From UBA961 sp049426725 (GTDB taxonomy: Bacteria; Bacteroidota; Ignavibacteria; Kapaibacteriales; UBA961), in assembly GCA_049426725.1 (NCBI GenBank), contig JBMSYN010000002.1:1-64000 (forward strand): a stretch of 64,000 bases of DNA, read 5' to 3'. Of this stretch, positions 26,370 to 34,489 are shown piece by piece. Every line of letters begins with the position of its first letter. Position 1 is the stretch's first letter. The notes beneath the pieces are model-generated. The model was not told the DNA's origin and did no database searches. It worked only from the letters and a program-made list of their open reading frames with translations. The translations under genes were made by a program, and so were the position numbers.

Positions 26370-27356
26370 TCAATAGGAATATCGTTTTGCATCACCTGTT
26401 GCAAGAGGTGCAAGATCGCGATGTTCGAGTCTTCGAACACCAATCAATCGGGTATCATAGTAGGTACTTTCAAGCGAGGACACCGTTACGCCATAGCGTG
26501 AGCTTGCATGAGCAAATAGGTTGTCGCCGAGATAAATACCAACATGTGAAACATACACTTCTTTGCGTGTATGGAAGAAAACAAGATCGCCGAATTTCAT
26601 TTCTGATCTATTGCGGATTGGTTTTCCAACATTCCACTGTGTTGCTGCTGTGCGTGGGAGCGTTACATCTCCGGCGCCTGCGAACACAGCTCTTGTGAAT
26701 GCGGAACAGTCAATTCCGGATTTGGATGTACCACCATAAACATAAGTGGTGCCAATCCAATTCATGATTTCATCCATAATGGCTTGTCTTGCAATACCAC
26801 CATCTGTAGTTTCATTTGCTGAAGGATCATTTGGATCGCTATCGATATATGAAAGCCACAATGAGCGGAATGCATCCATGTCAACAACCACATCATCTTC
26901 TTCTTCAAGTTCGGTTAGATCCTCACCTTCGGAAACCATCGCGCCTGAGACGGCGTCTGATGCAGTTAATTCGCCCTCATCAATGTGTGAAGAAAGGGAC
27001 TGTTGTGTTGAGAGAGCCTCGGCAATAGAGCCAGTATTCGTGGCGATGTCCGTTGTCGGGGTTAGGTCAGCATCCGGTTGTAAACCGGCCAGTCTTGAAA
27101 GATCCTCATTATTGTTGAGGTAGTCAAAGGCAAGTTTCTTGCCTGCAACACGATCACATTTTGTTTTTGAAACATGAACGATTTTGTAGCGATGCTTCTT
27201 GGATTTTTTCTTTGAAGCAACTCGTTTCGTTACCTTTCGCTTGTCCGATTTTTTTCGGGCAGCATATGAGTTATTGGTTGGCAAAGCTAGAGCAATCACG
27301 AAGAGAACCAAGCTGAGCCAGAAAGGTACGAGGGGTATGGACTTACGCATAATCAC
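26370..27356 (-). CDS. exported NlpC/P60 peptidoglycan hydrolase
   Basis: Cell-wall endopeptidase of 328 residues. The signal peptide (about 32 residues, ending NNSYA) is followed by a Lys-rich stretch (KKSDKRKVTKRVASKKKSKK), a low-complexity acidic middle and a C-terminal NlpC/P60 domain of about 130 residues. The catalytic Cys217 is in SGIDCSAF, His271 in VSHVGIYLG and the third residue is His283 in LFAHASS. Members cut peptide stems of peptidoglycan. The start ATG follows AGAGGTGATT. A GC-rich structured leader lies directly upstream, so expression may be controlled at RNA level. Confidence 0.92.
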   Translation of the reverse strand: MIMRKSIPLVPFWLSLVLFVIALALPTNNSYAARKKSDKRKVTKRVASKKKSKKHRYKIVHVSKTKCDRVAGKKLAFDYLNNNEDLSRLAGLQPDADLTPTTDIATNTGSIAEALSTQQSLSSHIDEGELTASDAVSGAMVSEGEDLTELEEEDDVVVDMDAFRSLWLSYIDSDPNDPSANETTDGGIARQAIMDEIMNWIGTTYVYGGTSKSGIDCSAFTRAVFAGAGDVTLPRTAATQWNVGKPIRNRSEMKFGDLVFFHTRKEVYVSHVGIYLGDNLFAHASSRYGVTVSSLESTYYDTRLIGVRRLEHRDLAPLATGDAKRYSY

Positions 27357-27360
27357 CTCT

Positions 27361-27461
27361 GTAATTTGATAAAAATACCTTGTCTGGTAGTATGGTGCCG
27401 ATCCTGTGAGTGGGATCGACGTTCTTCCGGGCGGCGCGTCTGTTGAGCCGATAGCGGAAGC
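27361..27461 (-). promoter_or_regulatory. structured leader RNA upstream of the NlpC/P60 gene
   Basis: About 100 bases between the lipoprotein gene stop and the NlpC gene are clearly richer in G and C than their surroundings. On the minus strand they can form CTTCCG...CGGAAG enclosing a GGC/GCC helix, then a perfect CGATCC-CACTCACA-GGATCG hairpin, then ACC...GGT next to a U-rich run. No known riboswitch core, including that of c-di-AMP, could be recognised. The element could instead be a 3' end structure of the upstream gene. Confidence 0.4.
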
Positions 27462-29192
27462 TTAATTAGCATTTTCGAAGCGTACCCTTTCAAGGGGTAT
27501 CATTCCAAATATTCCCGGGCGGAGACCGATAACGGGAATTTGTGCTAATCGATAGTTAATTGTGTAATATAAAAACACCCAAGGAGCTTCTTGAATGATG
27601 ATTCGCTCCATTTCATTATATGCTTTGAATCGTTGTCGGGATTGAAGACCCGGCATGAGAGCCAATTCATATAATGAGTCAACACTTCGATTTGAAAACC
27701 TGGTGTCATTTAGGCCTTTGGGCGAGGCCATTTTCGAATAAAAGAGTGCGAGTACATTCTCCGGATCGGGATAATCCGCAATCCAATTCCCACGCCAGAA
27801 ACCAAGTTTTCCTGAATGCATCATTGCTGAATGTTCAGGAAAATTGACCTGTCTCAAAACCGTTTTGATGCCGAACTTTAGCCATTGCTGTTGCAATGCT
27901 TCAGCCACTTGCACCGTTGTGGCATTATTTCCGGATTGAAATGTTATCTCAGGCAAACCAAGTCCGCCGGGATAACCTGCCTCCTGCAATAATGCTTTGG
28001 CTTTGACAGGATCATATGTAAATCCTTTTACTTCAGAAGAGAAACCGGGCATCGAAGGGGAAAGTGGTCCATTTTCTGCAGGAATTCCTTTTCCTTTCAA
28101 TACATAAGTACAAAGCGCTTTACGGTCAATGGCATAATTCAAAGCTTGTCTGATTTTTGCCGATTTCCATAATGGCATGCGAGATGTTTCGGCATTTGCC
28201 TTGCCATCCAGCATGATTCCGCAAAACACTATGTCCTGCGCTTCTTCCCGAAGCAATGTATGATCTGCATATGCTTCAGTGAGTTTGCCATTCTCAAGAA
28301 CCTTCGGAAGAAAAATTGGATCTATGGAGAGAATCATGTCGAGATTCCCATTGTCATATTCCAAAAATTCCGTCTTTGTGTCCTTGATGAATTGAACAAT
28401 GAGAGTATCCAAATAGGGTAACCGCTTTCCGGATTCATCAAATTCATGATACTTTGGATTTCTCTTGAGTTCTATGAATCTGTCCTGCTCCCAATGATGA
28501 AGCATGAAAGCCCCGGTTCCCACCGGATGATTTCCAAATGCTTCTCCATATTTCAGAACCGCTTCTTTTGGAACAATTCTGCAATATGGCATGGTGAGTA
28601 GTGAAAGCAGGGGAGCAAAGGGCTTTGTTAAGACCAATCTCACCGTACTGTCATTTACAACTTCAATTCCCTCAATGTGTTGATCTTCTTTTCCAAGTTT
28701 TGTGACTTCATGAAATTCATCGGCACCCTTAAGGCGCTCCCGAAAAATCCAAAAGCCTGTTGTCTTGGTTCGTGAATCACAAATGCGCTCAAAACTGAAT
28801 TTCACATCCGAAGCTTTGAATGATCTCGTGTATGCAGGTGCTGCAAAGCATGAGTCTTTGTGAAAGAAAACATCGGTTCGGAGAGTAAAAGTCCAGTTGA
28901 GACCGGATTCGTCAACTCTCCAAGACTTGGCTAATCCTGGGATTATTTCGCCATTTGTGTCTAATTTCACCAAGCATTCGAAAATATGACCTCCAATGTG
29001 AATGCGCCCGGAAATACCGGCCATCGCGGGGTCTAATGTTGTCAAACCCTGTGGTTCATTATAGGTGAATGTCGCATCTTTTGATTGATTGTCATCCCTG
29101 CATGAAAGCAGGAATGCGCACAAAACAATGATGCAATACTGTATTCCAATTGTCAAAGAACATTTGACCCAATTAAGAGTCTTGCTTTTCAA
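27462..29192 (-). CDS. ABC transporter substrate-binding lipoprotein (SBP_bac_5, peptide/nickel type)
   Basis: Periplasmic solute-binding protein of about 576 residues. From the TTG at 29192 a lipoprotein signal peptide runs to the lipobox LLSC about 31 residues in. The mature part has GLTTLDPAMAG, FHKDSCF with FKASDVKFSFERI, GTGAFMLHHWEQDRFIELKRNPKYH, ALNYAIDRKALC and DYPDPENVLALFYS, all family segments. It captures oligopeptides or similar ligands for an ABC importer. The open frame reaches 29393, and an ATG at 29273 is also possible; neither has a ribosome binding site. No permease or ATPase genes are adjacent, so it is an orphan here. Confidence 0.88.
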   Translation of the reverse strand: MKSKTLNWVKCSLTIGIQYCIIVLCAFLLSCRDDNQSKDATFTYNEPQGLTTLDPAMAGISGRIHIGGHIFECLVKLDTNGEIIPGLAKSWRVDESGLNWTFTLRTDVFFHKDSCFAAPAYTRSFKASDVKFSFERICDSRTKTTGFWIFRERLKGADEFHEVTKLGKEDQHIEGIEVVNDSTVRLVLTKPFAPLLSLLTMPYCRIVPKEAVLKYGEAFGNHPVGTGAFMLHHWEQDRFIELKRNPKYHEFDESGKRLPYLDTLIVQFIKDTKTEFLEYDNGNLDMILSIDPIFLPKVLENGKLTEAYADHTLLREEAQDIVFCGIMLDGKANAETSRMPLWKSAKIRQALNYAIDRKALCTYVLKGKGIPAENGPLSPSMPGFSSEVKGFTYDPVKAKALLQEAGYPGGLGLPEITFQSGNNATTVQVAEALQQQWLKFGIKTVLRQVNFPEHSAMMHSGKLGFWRGNWIADYPDPENVLALFYSKMASPKGLNDTRFSNRSVDSLYELALMPGLQSRQRFKAYNEMERIIIQEAPWVFLYYTINYRLAQIPVIGLRPGIFGMIPLERVRFENAN

Positions 29193-29446
29193 ACTAGACA
29201 GAATATGCCTCTTTTGAGAAGTCGCAAGTAAAGGAATTTGAGGCACATGACCAAGAAAATCAACCACTTGCATACATTTGGATAGAGATTTGAAAAAGAT
29301 TGGAATCTCGAGGGTATAATTATGTAAATACCTAAATATCAATAACTTAAATGGAAATGAGTGAAAAATTTTTATGGCGTTTTTTTGAAGCATTTCTATT
29401 TCAAATATGTGGAAAAAAAGGCGGTTTTTAAGGACTACGAAAGCTA

Positions 29447-29454
29447 TATTTTTG
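29447..29454 (+). promoter_or_regulatory. promoter -7 box (TATTTTTG) immediately before the 181-residue membrane protein
   Basis: An exact TAnnTTTG box ends only 4 bases before the ATG at 29459. If active, transcription would start near the start codon, giving a leaderless or nearly leaderless message, or translation starts at the next ATG (29465). Confidence 0.4.
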
Positions 29455-29458
29455 TCTT

Positions 29459-30004
29459 ATGAAAATGTCATCATTTCAAAAATCGCTCTTTGCGATATTT
29501 CTATTCTTTGCCACTTTATGGTTCGGTGGTGGATTGGCACGCATCGCCATAGGGTTTGATTTGTTCTTGCCCGGTACTTTAGACATCAAGCCCTTTTTAA
29601 CACTTGAGCAAATTAACTATTCTATTCGTTTGATGGGTGTTACCGCCTATTATACGATTACGGGGTATGCCGTAAGTCTGATAAGTGCGGTGATTCTCTG
29701 TATTTCTTTTAAAGGAAGGATCAAGCAAAGGGGATGGTTATTTATGGCAATCGTTTTATACATTGTTTTCTTTCCCTATGAGTTATATCTTGCATGGCTT
29801 GATTTTCAATTGATTGGACGCATCAATTGCATTGATTTCGTAAATTTGCTCAAAGATGATGGTTTGCTTGTATTGTTCAAACAACGGTTCCATCCTTGGA
29901 TGACGGCAATAAGCTTTTTATCATTACTCTCCTATATCACCGCTTTGCTCTATTTGGCGTGGCAGCCGCTGAATATGCATGAGAAAGCGGAGCATTCTGA
30001 ATGA
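29459..30004 (+). CDS. predicted four-helix membrane protein, unknown function
   Basis: Protein of 181 residues with four hydrophobic helices at about 8-28, 60-80, 92-112 and 148-168. A conserved-looking loop ITLEQINYSIRLMGV type segment (ILTLEQINY) follows the first helix. I do not recognise a family. It is followed 15 bases later by the 99-residue gene in the same direction, so the two may form an operon. Confidence 0.6.
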   Translation: MKMSSFQKSLFAIFLFFATLWFGGGLARIAIGFDLFLPGTLDIKPFLTLEQINYSIRLMGVTAYYTITGYAVSLISAVILCISFKGRIKQRGWLFMAIVLYIVFFPYELYLAWLDFQLIGRINCIDFVNLLKDDGLLVLFKQRFHPWMTAISFLSLLSYITALLYLAWQPLNMHEKAEHSE

Positions 30005-30019
30005 TTATCTTGAAATATC

Positions 30020-30319
30020 GTGAAACTACAAAGCATTTTGGACGACTTGCTCACTCTTGCGCATGATCTGAATTATTCTGTTCGCAGGGAAAAAGGAAAT
30101 TTTCGAGGTGGCGATTGTCGTGTAAATGATGATCGATTCATCGTATTGAACTCACTCATTCCTTTGGAATCTCGCATTGTTCTTCTGGCAAGAATTCTTG
30201 CAAAACATGATTTGCAGGATAAAGAATTAAAACCTGCGGTGAAAGCCGTGATCGAAAAGGAAAAAGGCAAAGAAGGGAAGGGGCAAACAATCGAAATGGA
30301 TTTTCCATCAGACACATAA
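30020..30319 (+). CDS. conserved hypothetical small protein
   Basis: Protein of 99 residues starting with GTG. It is soluble, with a helical N-terminus (LQSILDDLLTLAHDLNYSVRREKG), a basic turn with GNFRGGDCRVND, then FIVLNSLIPLESRIVLLARIL and a Lys/Glu-rich tail. I do not recognise a characterised family. It lies 15 bases downstream of the membrane protein and ends in a bidirectional terminator shared with dnaN. Confidence 0.6.
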   Translation: MKLQSILDDLLTLAHDLNYSVRREKGNFRGGDCRVNDDRFIVLNSLIPLESRIVLLARILAKHDLQDKELKPAVKAVIEKEKGKEGKGQTIEMDFPSDT

Positions 30320-30350
30320 AAAAAAGCCCGCATTTGCGGGCTTTTTTTTA
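30317..30350. terminator. bidirectional terminator between the 99-residue gene and dnaN
   Basis: AAGCCCGC-ATTT-GCGGGCTT forms an 8-bp GC-rich stem, with A8 on one side and T8 on the other. It can end transcription from both converging genes. Confidence 0.93.
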
Positions 30351-31457
30351 GTTCAATCGAACGGGCATCACAAGAATCAAAATATCAGTTGCCTCGCCGG
30401 TCGGTTCAATTAATACAGCTCTATTGGGAGATGAGAATGAAAGTCTCACCATGCCTGAATCATCACCGGACAATTGCTGAAGAGCTTCTTCCAAATATCG
30501 ATGATTGAATCCAATCTCGAATGATTCTGCACCGGTGAATTCGCATACTGTAGATTCATCTGCATTGCTCCCGGATTCATCATCTTCACCATGAACATGA
30601 ATTCTGTCAGGCATAAGGGTGATTTTGATTTGCCTGCTTGTGCTGCTTGTAAACAATGCTACTCTCTTGATTACGCCTACCAAATCTCTTTGATTTACAA
30701 CTGCGATTTTGTCATTGTCAACCGGAATCACATTTTCATAAGGCGGGAAACGCTCATCAATGATGCGAGTGATAACGGTGGTGTCTTGCATTGCAAAACG
30801 AGCATGAGTTCTTGTGACAGACATATCGACATCTGAATCAACCTTGCGCAGAACGTCCATTGCCCTCGAAGGAATGATTACATCCAAATCATCGGGAAAA
30901 CCACCGCCTCTGATAATGACTCTCGCCAAGCGATAACTGTCTGTTGAAACGCCAACCACATGATTTCCACGGAACTGAAACAATACGCCCGTCATGGCAG
31001 GACGATACTCATCGTCAGATACGGCAAACATTGTTCTATTTGCAATTTTCATGGCATCAGCAGCAGACAAATGAGCATTTTCACCCTCCGGAAAAACAGG
31101 CTGCTGAGGATAATCCGCACTGTCCATTCCCTTCATCGTGAATGTTCCGCCTCGGGTTGTAAATTTGATATCAAGATTTGCACTGACTTCAACCAATACA
31201 GAGCCTTCCTGACCTAAAGATCGAAGCAAGTCATTGAGTTTTCTTGCCGGAATCAGTACAGTGCCCTGACCTTCAACCATACATGCAATGATCGTGGAAA
31301 TTGTCATTTCCTGATCGGATGCGATTAGTTCCAATCCTGTTGCTGTTGCAGTGCAATGCACATGCTCCAATACGGGAAGAGTTGAACGAGGTGGAATAGC
31401 AGGTAAAACACGCTGCATTGCTTTTTGAAAATCACCGAGTGAGATGGAAAATTTCAT
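30348..31457 (-). CDS. dnaN: DNA polymerase III beta subunit (sliding clamp)
   Basis: Sliding clamp of 369 residues that tethers the replicative polymerase to DNA. It opens with MKFSISLGDFQKAMQRVLPAIPPRSTLPVLEHV in three-domain clamp style; later come SADYPQQP, FAVSDDEYRPAMTGV and the C-terminal ILVMPVRLN, with the final M-P-(V/M)-R-(L) motif typical of the subunit. It is not next to dnaA or recF; dnaA lies 15 kb away at 46.5 kb. Confidence 0.96.
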   Translation of the reverse strand: MKFSISLGDFQKAMQRVLPAIPPRSTLPVLEHVHCTATATGLELIASDQEMTISTIIACMVEGQGTVLIPARKLNDLLRSLGQEGSVLVEVSANLDIKFTTRGGTFTMKGMDSADYPQQPVFPEGENAHLSAADAMKIANRTMFAVSDDEYRPAMTGVLFQFRGNHVVGVSTDSYRLARVIIRGGGFPDDLDVIIPSRAMDVLRKVDSDVDMSVTRTHARFAMQDTTVITRIIDERFPPYENVIPVDNDKIAVVNQRDLVGVIKRVALFTSSTSRQIKITLMPDRIHVHGEDDESGSNADESTVCEFTGAESFEIGFNHRYLEEALQQLSGDDSGMVRLSFSSPNRAVLIEPTGEATDILILVMPVRLN

Positions 31458-31489
31458 GGGTATGAAAGAGAAATGAAATAATGAAATAC

Positions 31490-31756
31490 TTACAGTTCAC
31501 CAAAGCCGGAACTGAAAAAGAGCGCGATGTCTTCCATTGCTTGTTTTTCATCAGGACCATCAACCGTGACTTCGAGTTTGCACCCAAGTTCGGCTGCCAA
31601 GGTCATGACGCCAATGATGCTTTTGGCATTGATAGAAAACCCATCTCGATTGAGAAAGATCTCTGATTTGTATTTTGCTGCAAGCTTTACAAGAGAAGCT
31701 GCAGGTCTTGTGTGTAAACCTGCTCTGTTTTTGACTGTGACAGTTGATACTAACAT
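31490..31756 (-). CDS. ptsH: HPr family phosphocarrier protein
   Basis: HPr of 88 residues from the ATG at 31756. The phosphorylated His15 is in GLHTRPA, and the regulatory Ser46 is in NAKSIIGVM. The Ser46 site suggests control by an HPr kinase. No enzyme I or EII gene is nearby, so it may serve regulation rather than sugar transport. The open frame extends to 31810, but the extra residues are not conserved-looking. It lies upstream of dnaN in the same direction. Confidence 0.93.
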   Translation of the reverse strand: MLVSTVTVKNRAGLHTRPAASLVKLAAKYKSEIFLNRDGFSINAKSIIGVMTLAAELGCKLEVTVDGPDEKQAMEDIALFFSSGFGEL

Positions 31757-31931
31757 ACGATGTAGAGTAGAGAGTTGGCTGATACTGCCCCAAAGAAGGA
31801 GCCGGCACATGCCGGATTTAGTTCAAAATATACAAATTATCGATTAGGCAATGCACGGAAAATTGTCAACAATTTGTCCACAATGTTAATCAATGCATGC
31901 TCATTGTCCAAGTTAGCAAATGAGTAAATTG

Positions 31932-31939
31932 TATTTTTG
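31932..31939 (+). promoter_or_regulatory. promoter -7 box (TATTTTTG) for gmhA
   Basis: An exact TAnnTTTG match on the plus strand, 41 bases before the ATG at 31980. The gap 31757-31979 is a divergent promoter region between HPr and gmhA and also holds TTGTCCACA at 31874-31882, one base from a classical DnaA box. Confidence 0.5.
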
Positions 31940-31979
31940 AAGAGAAGGTTCCGAATTTTTGCACCGGAGGTCAGCCAGT

Positions 31980-32573
31980 ATGTCATTTTCAGCCGCAATA
32001 AAACGAACAATTGAAGATTCAATTGCAACGAAACAAGCCCTTTTGTCCAAACAGTCGGAAGAAATTGAAAGAATCGGTATTCTGCTCGCAGAAAAATTGA
32101 AATCCGGTGGTAAAATCATGTTTTGTGGCAATGGTGGAAGTGCCGCGGATAGTCAGCATCTTGCAGCTGAATTGGTGATTCGTCTTCGGAGTTCTGTGCA
32201 GAGAGCCGCAATACCCGCCATGGCATTGACTGTTGACCCATCAATCATGACGGCAGGTGGAAATGATCTTGGCTATGAGCATGTATTTGCTCGTTGCGTC
32301 GAGGCCTATGGCCGACCTGGTGATGTACTCATCGGTATTTCTACTTCGGGTAATTCAGCAAATGTGAAACATGCTTTTGACATGGCAAAAACTAAGGGAG
32401 TTCATTGCATTGGCATGCTTGGTGGAAAAGGTGGATTTCTCCTTGAAGAATGTGATGATGCAGTGCTTGTCCCAAGTGATGTGACTGCGCGTATTCAAGA
32501 ATCTCATATCATGATTGGTCATATCTGGTGCGAAATGATCGAAGAAATTCTCTTTCCTGAGTTATTTTCTTGA
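31980..32573 (+). CDS. gmhA: phosphoheptose isomerase (SIS domain)
   Basis: Sedoheptulose 7-phosphate isomerase of 197 residues, first step of ADP-heptose synthesis for lipopolysaccharide core. The SIS-fold segments are CGNGGSAADSQHLAAELV, TAGGNDLGYEHVFARCVEAYG and ISTSGNSANV, with the catalytic QESHIMIGHIWCEMIE at the end. The ATG at 31980 has GGAGG nine bases upstream; a TTG 21 bases earlier is less likely. Its 3' end overlaps the convergent comEC gene by 55 bases. The GT9 gene at 59.6 kb may use the heptose product. Confidence 0.95.
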   Translation: MSFSAAIKRTIEDSIATKQALLSKQSEEIERIGILLAEKLKSGGKIMFCGNGGSAADSQHLAAELVIRLRSSVQRAAIPAMALTVDPSIMTAGGNDLGYEHVFARCVEAYGRPGDVLIGISTSGNSANVKHAFDMAKTKGVHCIGMLGGKGGFLLEECDDAVLVPSDVTARIQESHIMIGHIWCEMIEEILFPELFS

Positions 32574-34417
32574 ATGGTAACTCTACCCGCATGAAAACAT
32601 TTCTTCAGGAAAGATCTGTTCATTGCTACAATTTTCAAACCCGGCTTCTGCTTCTTCGCAGCAGTTGCCAATTGTTTTGAAATTGCACCCGCAAAGAAAA
32701 TGTTTCTGATTGATCTTTGAGCAATCAAGTGTTTCATCAATGATTTGTCCGTGTATCTTCGATGAATATTATCTCTGTCAAGAATCAATGCTCTATCTTG
32801 ATTAACCCCCTGAATCATTATCAATAGATCATTCCTTTCAATTATTGTGATTTCTTTTGGCTTTGACCTATTTGTCAATGCTTTGGTGATATCATGTATC
32901 CCCACCAAGAATATTGCCGAAGCCAAAAATACAATTACTCCGTGAGCAATTGTGCGCGATTGATACAATGCAATGATGCTCGCAATCATGCCTATCGCCA
33001 TCAGTGATGCATGATGATTTGTATAGGCAATCCACTCCCATGATGATACTTCCCGATGTATATCAATCATTAATATCAGTGTTTGATGGGCTGAAAGTGC
33101 AAAAGTCTGTGCAAGAAAGAAACTGAATGCATAACAACAAATGCTTGCAATGATCCAACATAGTGCAATGGTAAAAGCGGGAAGAAGAACAACATTGGTA
33201 ATTGGAGACACAAGTGAAATCATATCAAAATATAATGCTGTTAAAGGTAAAAGCATGATTGAAGCAGATAAAGAAACCGATAGTGATTGTGAAACAAATC
33301 TTGAAATTCGATGAGCATTTCCAAATATGCGATCATGTTTGCTTTTGAAGTACTCAGTAAAGACAATCAATCCAAGCATTCCCAAGGCAGACATCTGAAA
33401 CCCCATAGATTGCAGCAAAATTGGTTCGATGCAAACCATCAATGAAAGTGTGAGTAATAATCCGTGTAAAGAATGCATCATTCTTTGATTCGACCATGTA
33501 ATGCTCGTCAATGCAACCATCATGCAAGCTCTCATTGCGGGAGGATCCCAATCAATGATGCAAAGGAAAGCAAACAATGCAATGCATAGTCCCAACACTC
33601 TCAATGATGTTGATGGAATCCATGCTAGTATGATGTGTAGTAGCATTGCAATGATACCTGCATGAAATCCGCTTACAGACAAAATATGCGCAGTGCCAAG
33701 CAAAGCAAATGATTCGCGCATTTCTCTTGGCAAACCTGAAACTTCTCCTAATAATAGTGATATTGATAAATCTTGAGTTTCTTTGGGAAAGGTTCGTTGA
33801 ATTGCATTCTTTATCCATGTTCGAATTCCATGAACAAAAAAATGATATGAGTCCATTCCATTATCGATGATTGATATTGAGCGTGCATTTGCAAACCACT
33901 GAATGTTTTTAGACTTTGCAAATGCATCTTCATTGAAATCATCTGGCAATGTTGGGATTTTAGGATTTCTAATAATGGATTGACATTGGATGATCATACC
34001 GGGATGAAGCACCAATTGTTGTTTATGTATGATTGCTTGAATTCTGCAATCTTCAATTCGTGGCAATTCCGGTGTGTCCACATATCCCTTCACTATGCAT
34101 AATTGAGTGGAATCATTGATAAACCGAGATTCTTCTATGCATCCTTTGATGATTCCTCGCATGCTAACATGCAATGTGTGATGAAAGGGCGGCTGCACTG
34201 CAAGAATTTCCGCAAGAATGAACATGCCAAGAATAAATGCCGACAGCACTTTGAATGAAGAGTGGAAGTAGCATGCAATGAGTGAAAAAAGAGCTGCCAA
34301 CAAAAGGATATGTGCATCAAATCTGAAATCGAGAATCAGATGAAACATCATTCCAATCATCATGAATACTATAATCCACAAAGTTGGAATGTGAGAAAAT
34401 ACTATGTGCATGATCAT
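32519..34417 (-). CDS. comEC: ComEC/Rec2 family DNA-uptake channel protein, short form
   Basis: Membrane protein of 632 residues. A first hydrophobic region (four helices in residues 1-75) precedes an OB-like region (about 85-190), then the Competence domain of about ten helices (about 215-510) with LSISLLLGEVSGLPREMRESFALLGTAHILSVSGFHAGII, where the LSVSGxH motif is the family signature. Unlike many ComEC proteins it lacks the C-terminal HxHxDH metallo-hydrolase domain; the last 110 residues keep only a weak remnant. The product should form the inner-membrane channel for DNA uptake. It overlaps gmhA tail to tail by 55 bases. Confidence 0.88.
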   Translation of the reverse strand: MIMHIVFSHIPTLWIIVFMMIGMMFHLILDFRFDAHILLLAALFSLIACYFHSSFKVLSAFILGMFILAEILAVQPPFHHTLHVSMRGIIKGCIEESRFINDSTQLCIVKGYVDTPELPRIEDCRIQAIIHKQQLVLHPGMIIQCQSIIRNPKIPTLPDDFNEDAFAKSKNIQWFANARSISIIDNGMDSYHFFVHGIRTWIKNAIQRTFPKETQDLSISLLLGEVSGLPREMRESFALLGTAHILSVSGFHAGIIAMLLHIILAWIPSTSLRVLGLCIALFAFLCIIDWDPPAMRACMMVALTSITWSNQRMMHSLHGLLLTLSLMVCIEPILLQSMGFQMSALGMLGLIVFTEYFKSKHDRIFGNAHRISRFVSQSLSVSLSASIMLLPLTALYFDMISLVSPITNVVLLPAFTIALCWIIASICCYAFSFFLAQTFALSAHQTLILMIDIHREVSSWEWIAYTNHHASLMAIGMIASIIALYQSRTIAHGVIVFLASAIFLVGIHDITKALTNRSKPKEITIIERNDLLIMIQGVNQDRALILDRDNIHRRYTDKSLMKHLIAQRSIRNIFFAGAISKQLATAAKKQKPGLKIVAMNRSFLKKCFHAGRVTIQENNSGKRISSIISHQI

Positions 34418-34437
34418 CCCATTGAATGATGCAAAAT

Positions 34438-34463
34438 AAAAAAGCCGTCCTTATGAGACGGCT
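34438..34463 (-). terminator. terminator after the double amidohydrolase gene
   Basis: AGCCGTC/GACGGCT, 7 bp, with a 7-base loop, followed on the minus strand by a run of T. It lies 27 bases after the stop at 34490. Confidence 0.85.
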
Positions 34464-34489
34464 CTGAATATTCTACTAAATATTACCTA

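Noticed and set aside
27361..27461. c-di-AMP (ydaO) riboswitch before the NlpC/P60 gene
   Set aside because: Context suggested it, but the conserved core sequences of that class are absent.
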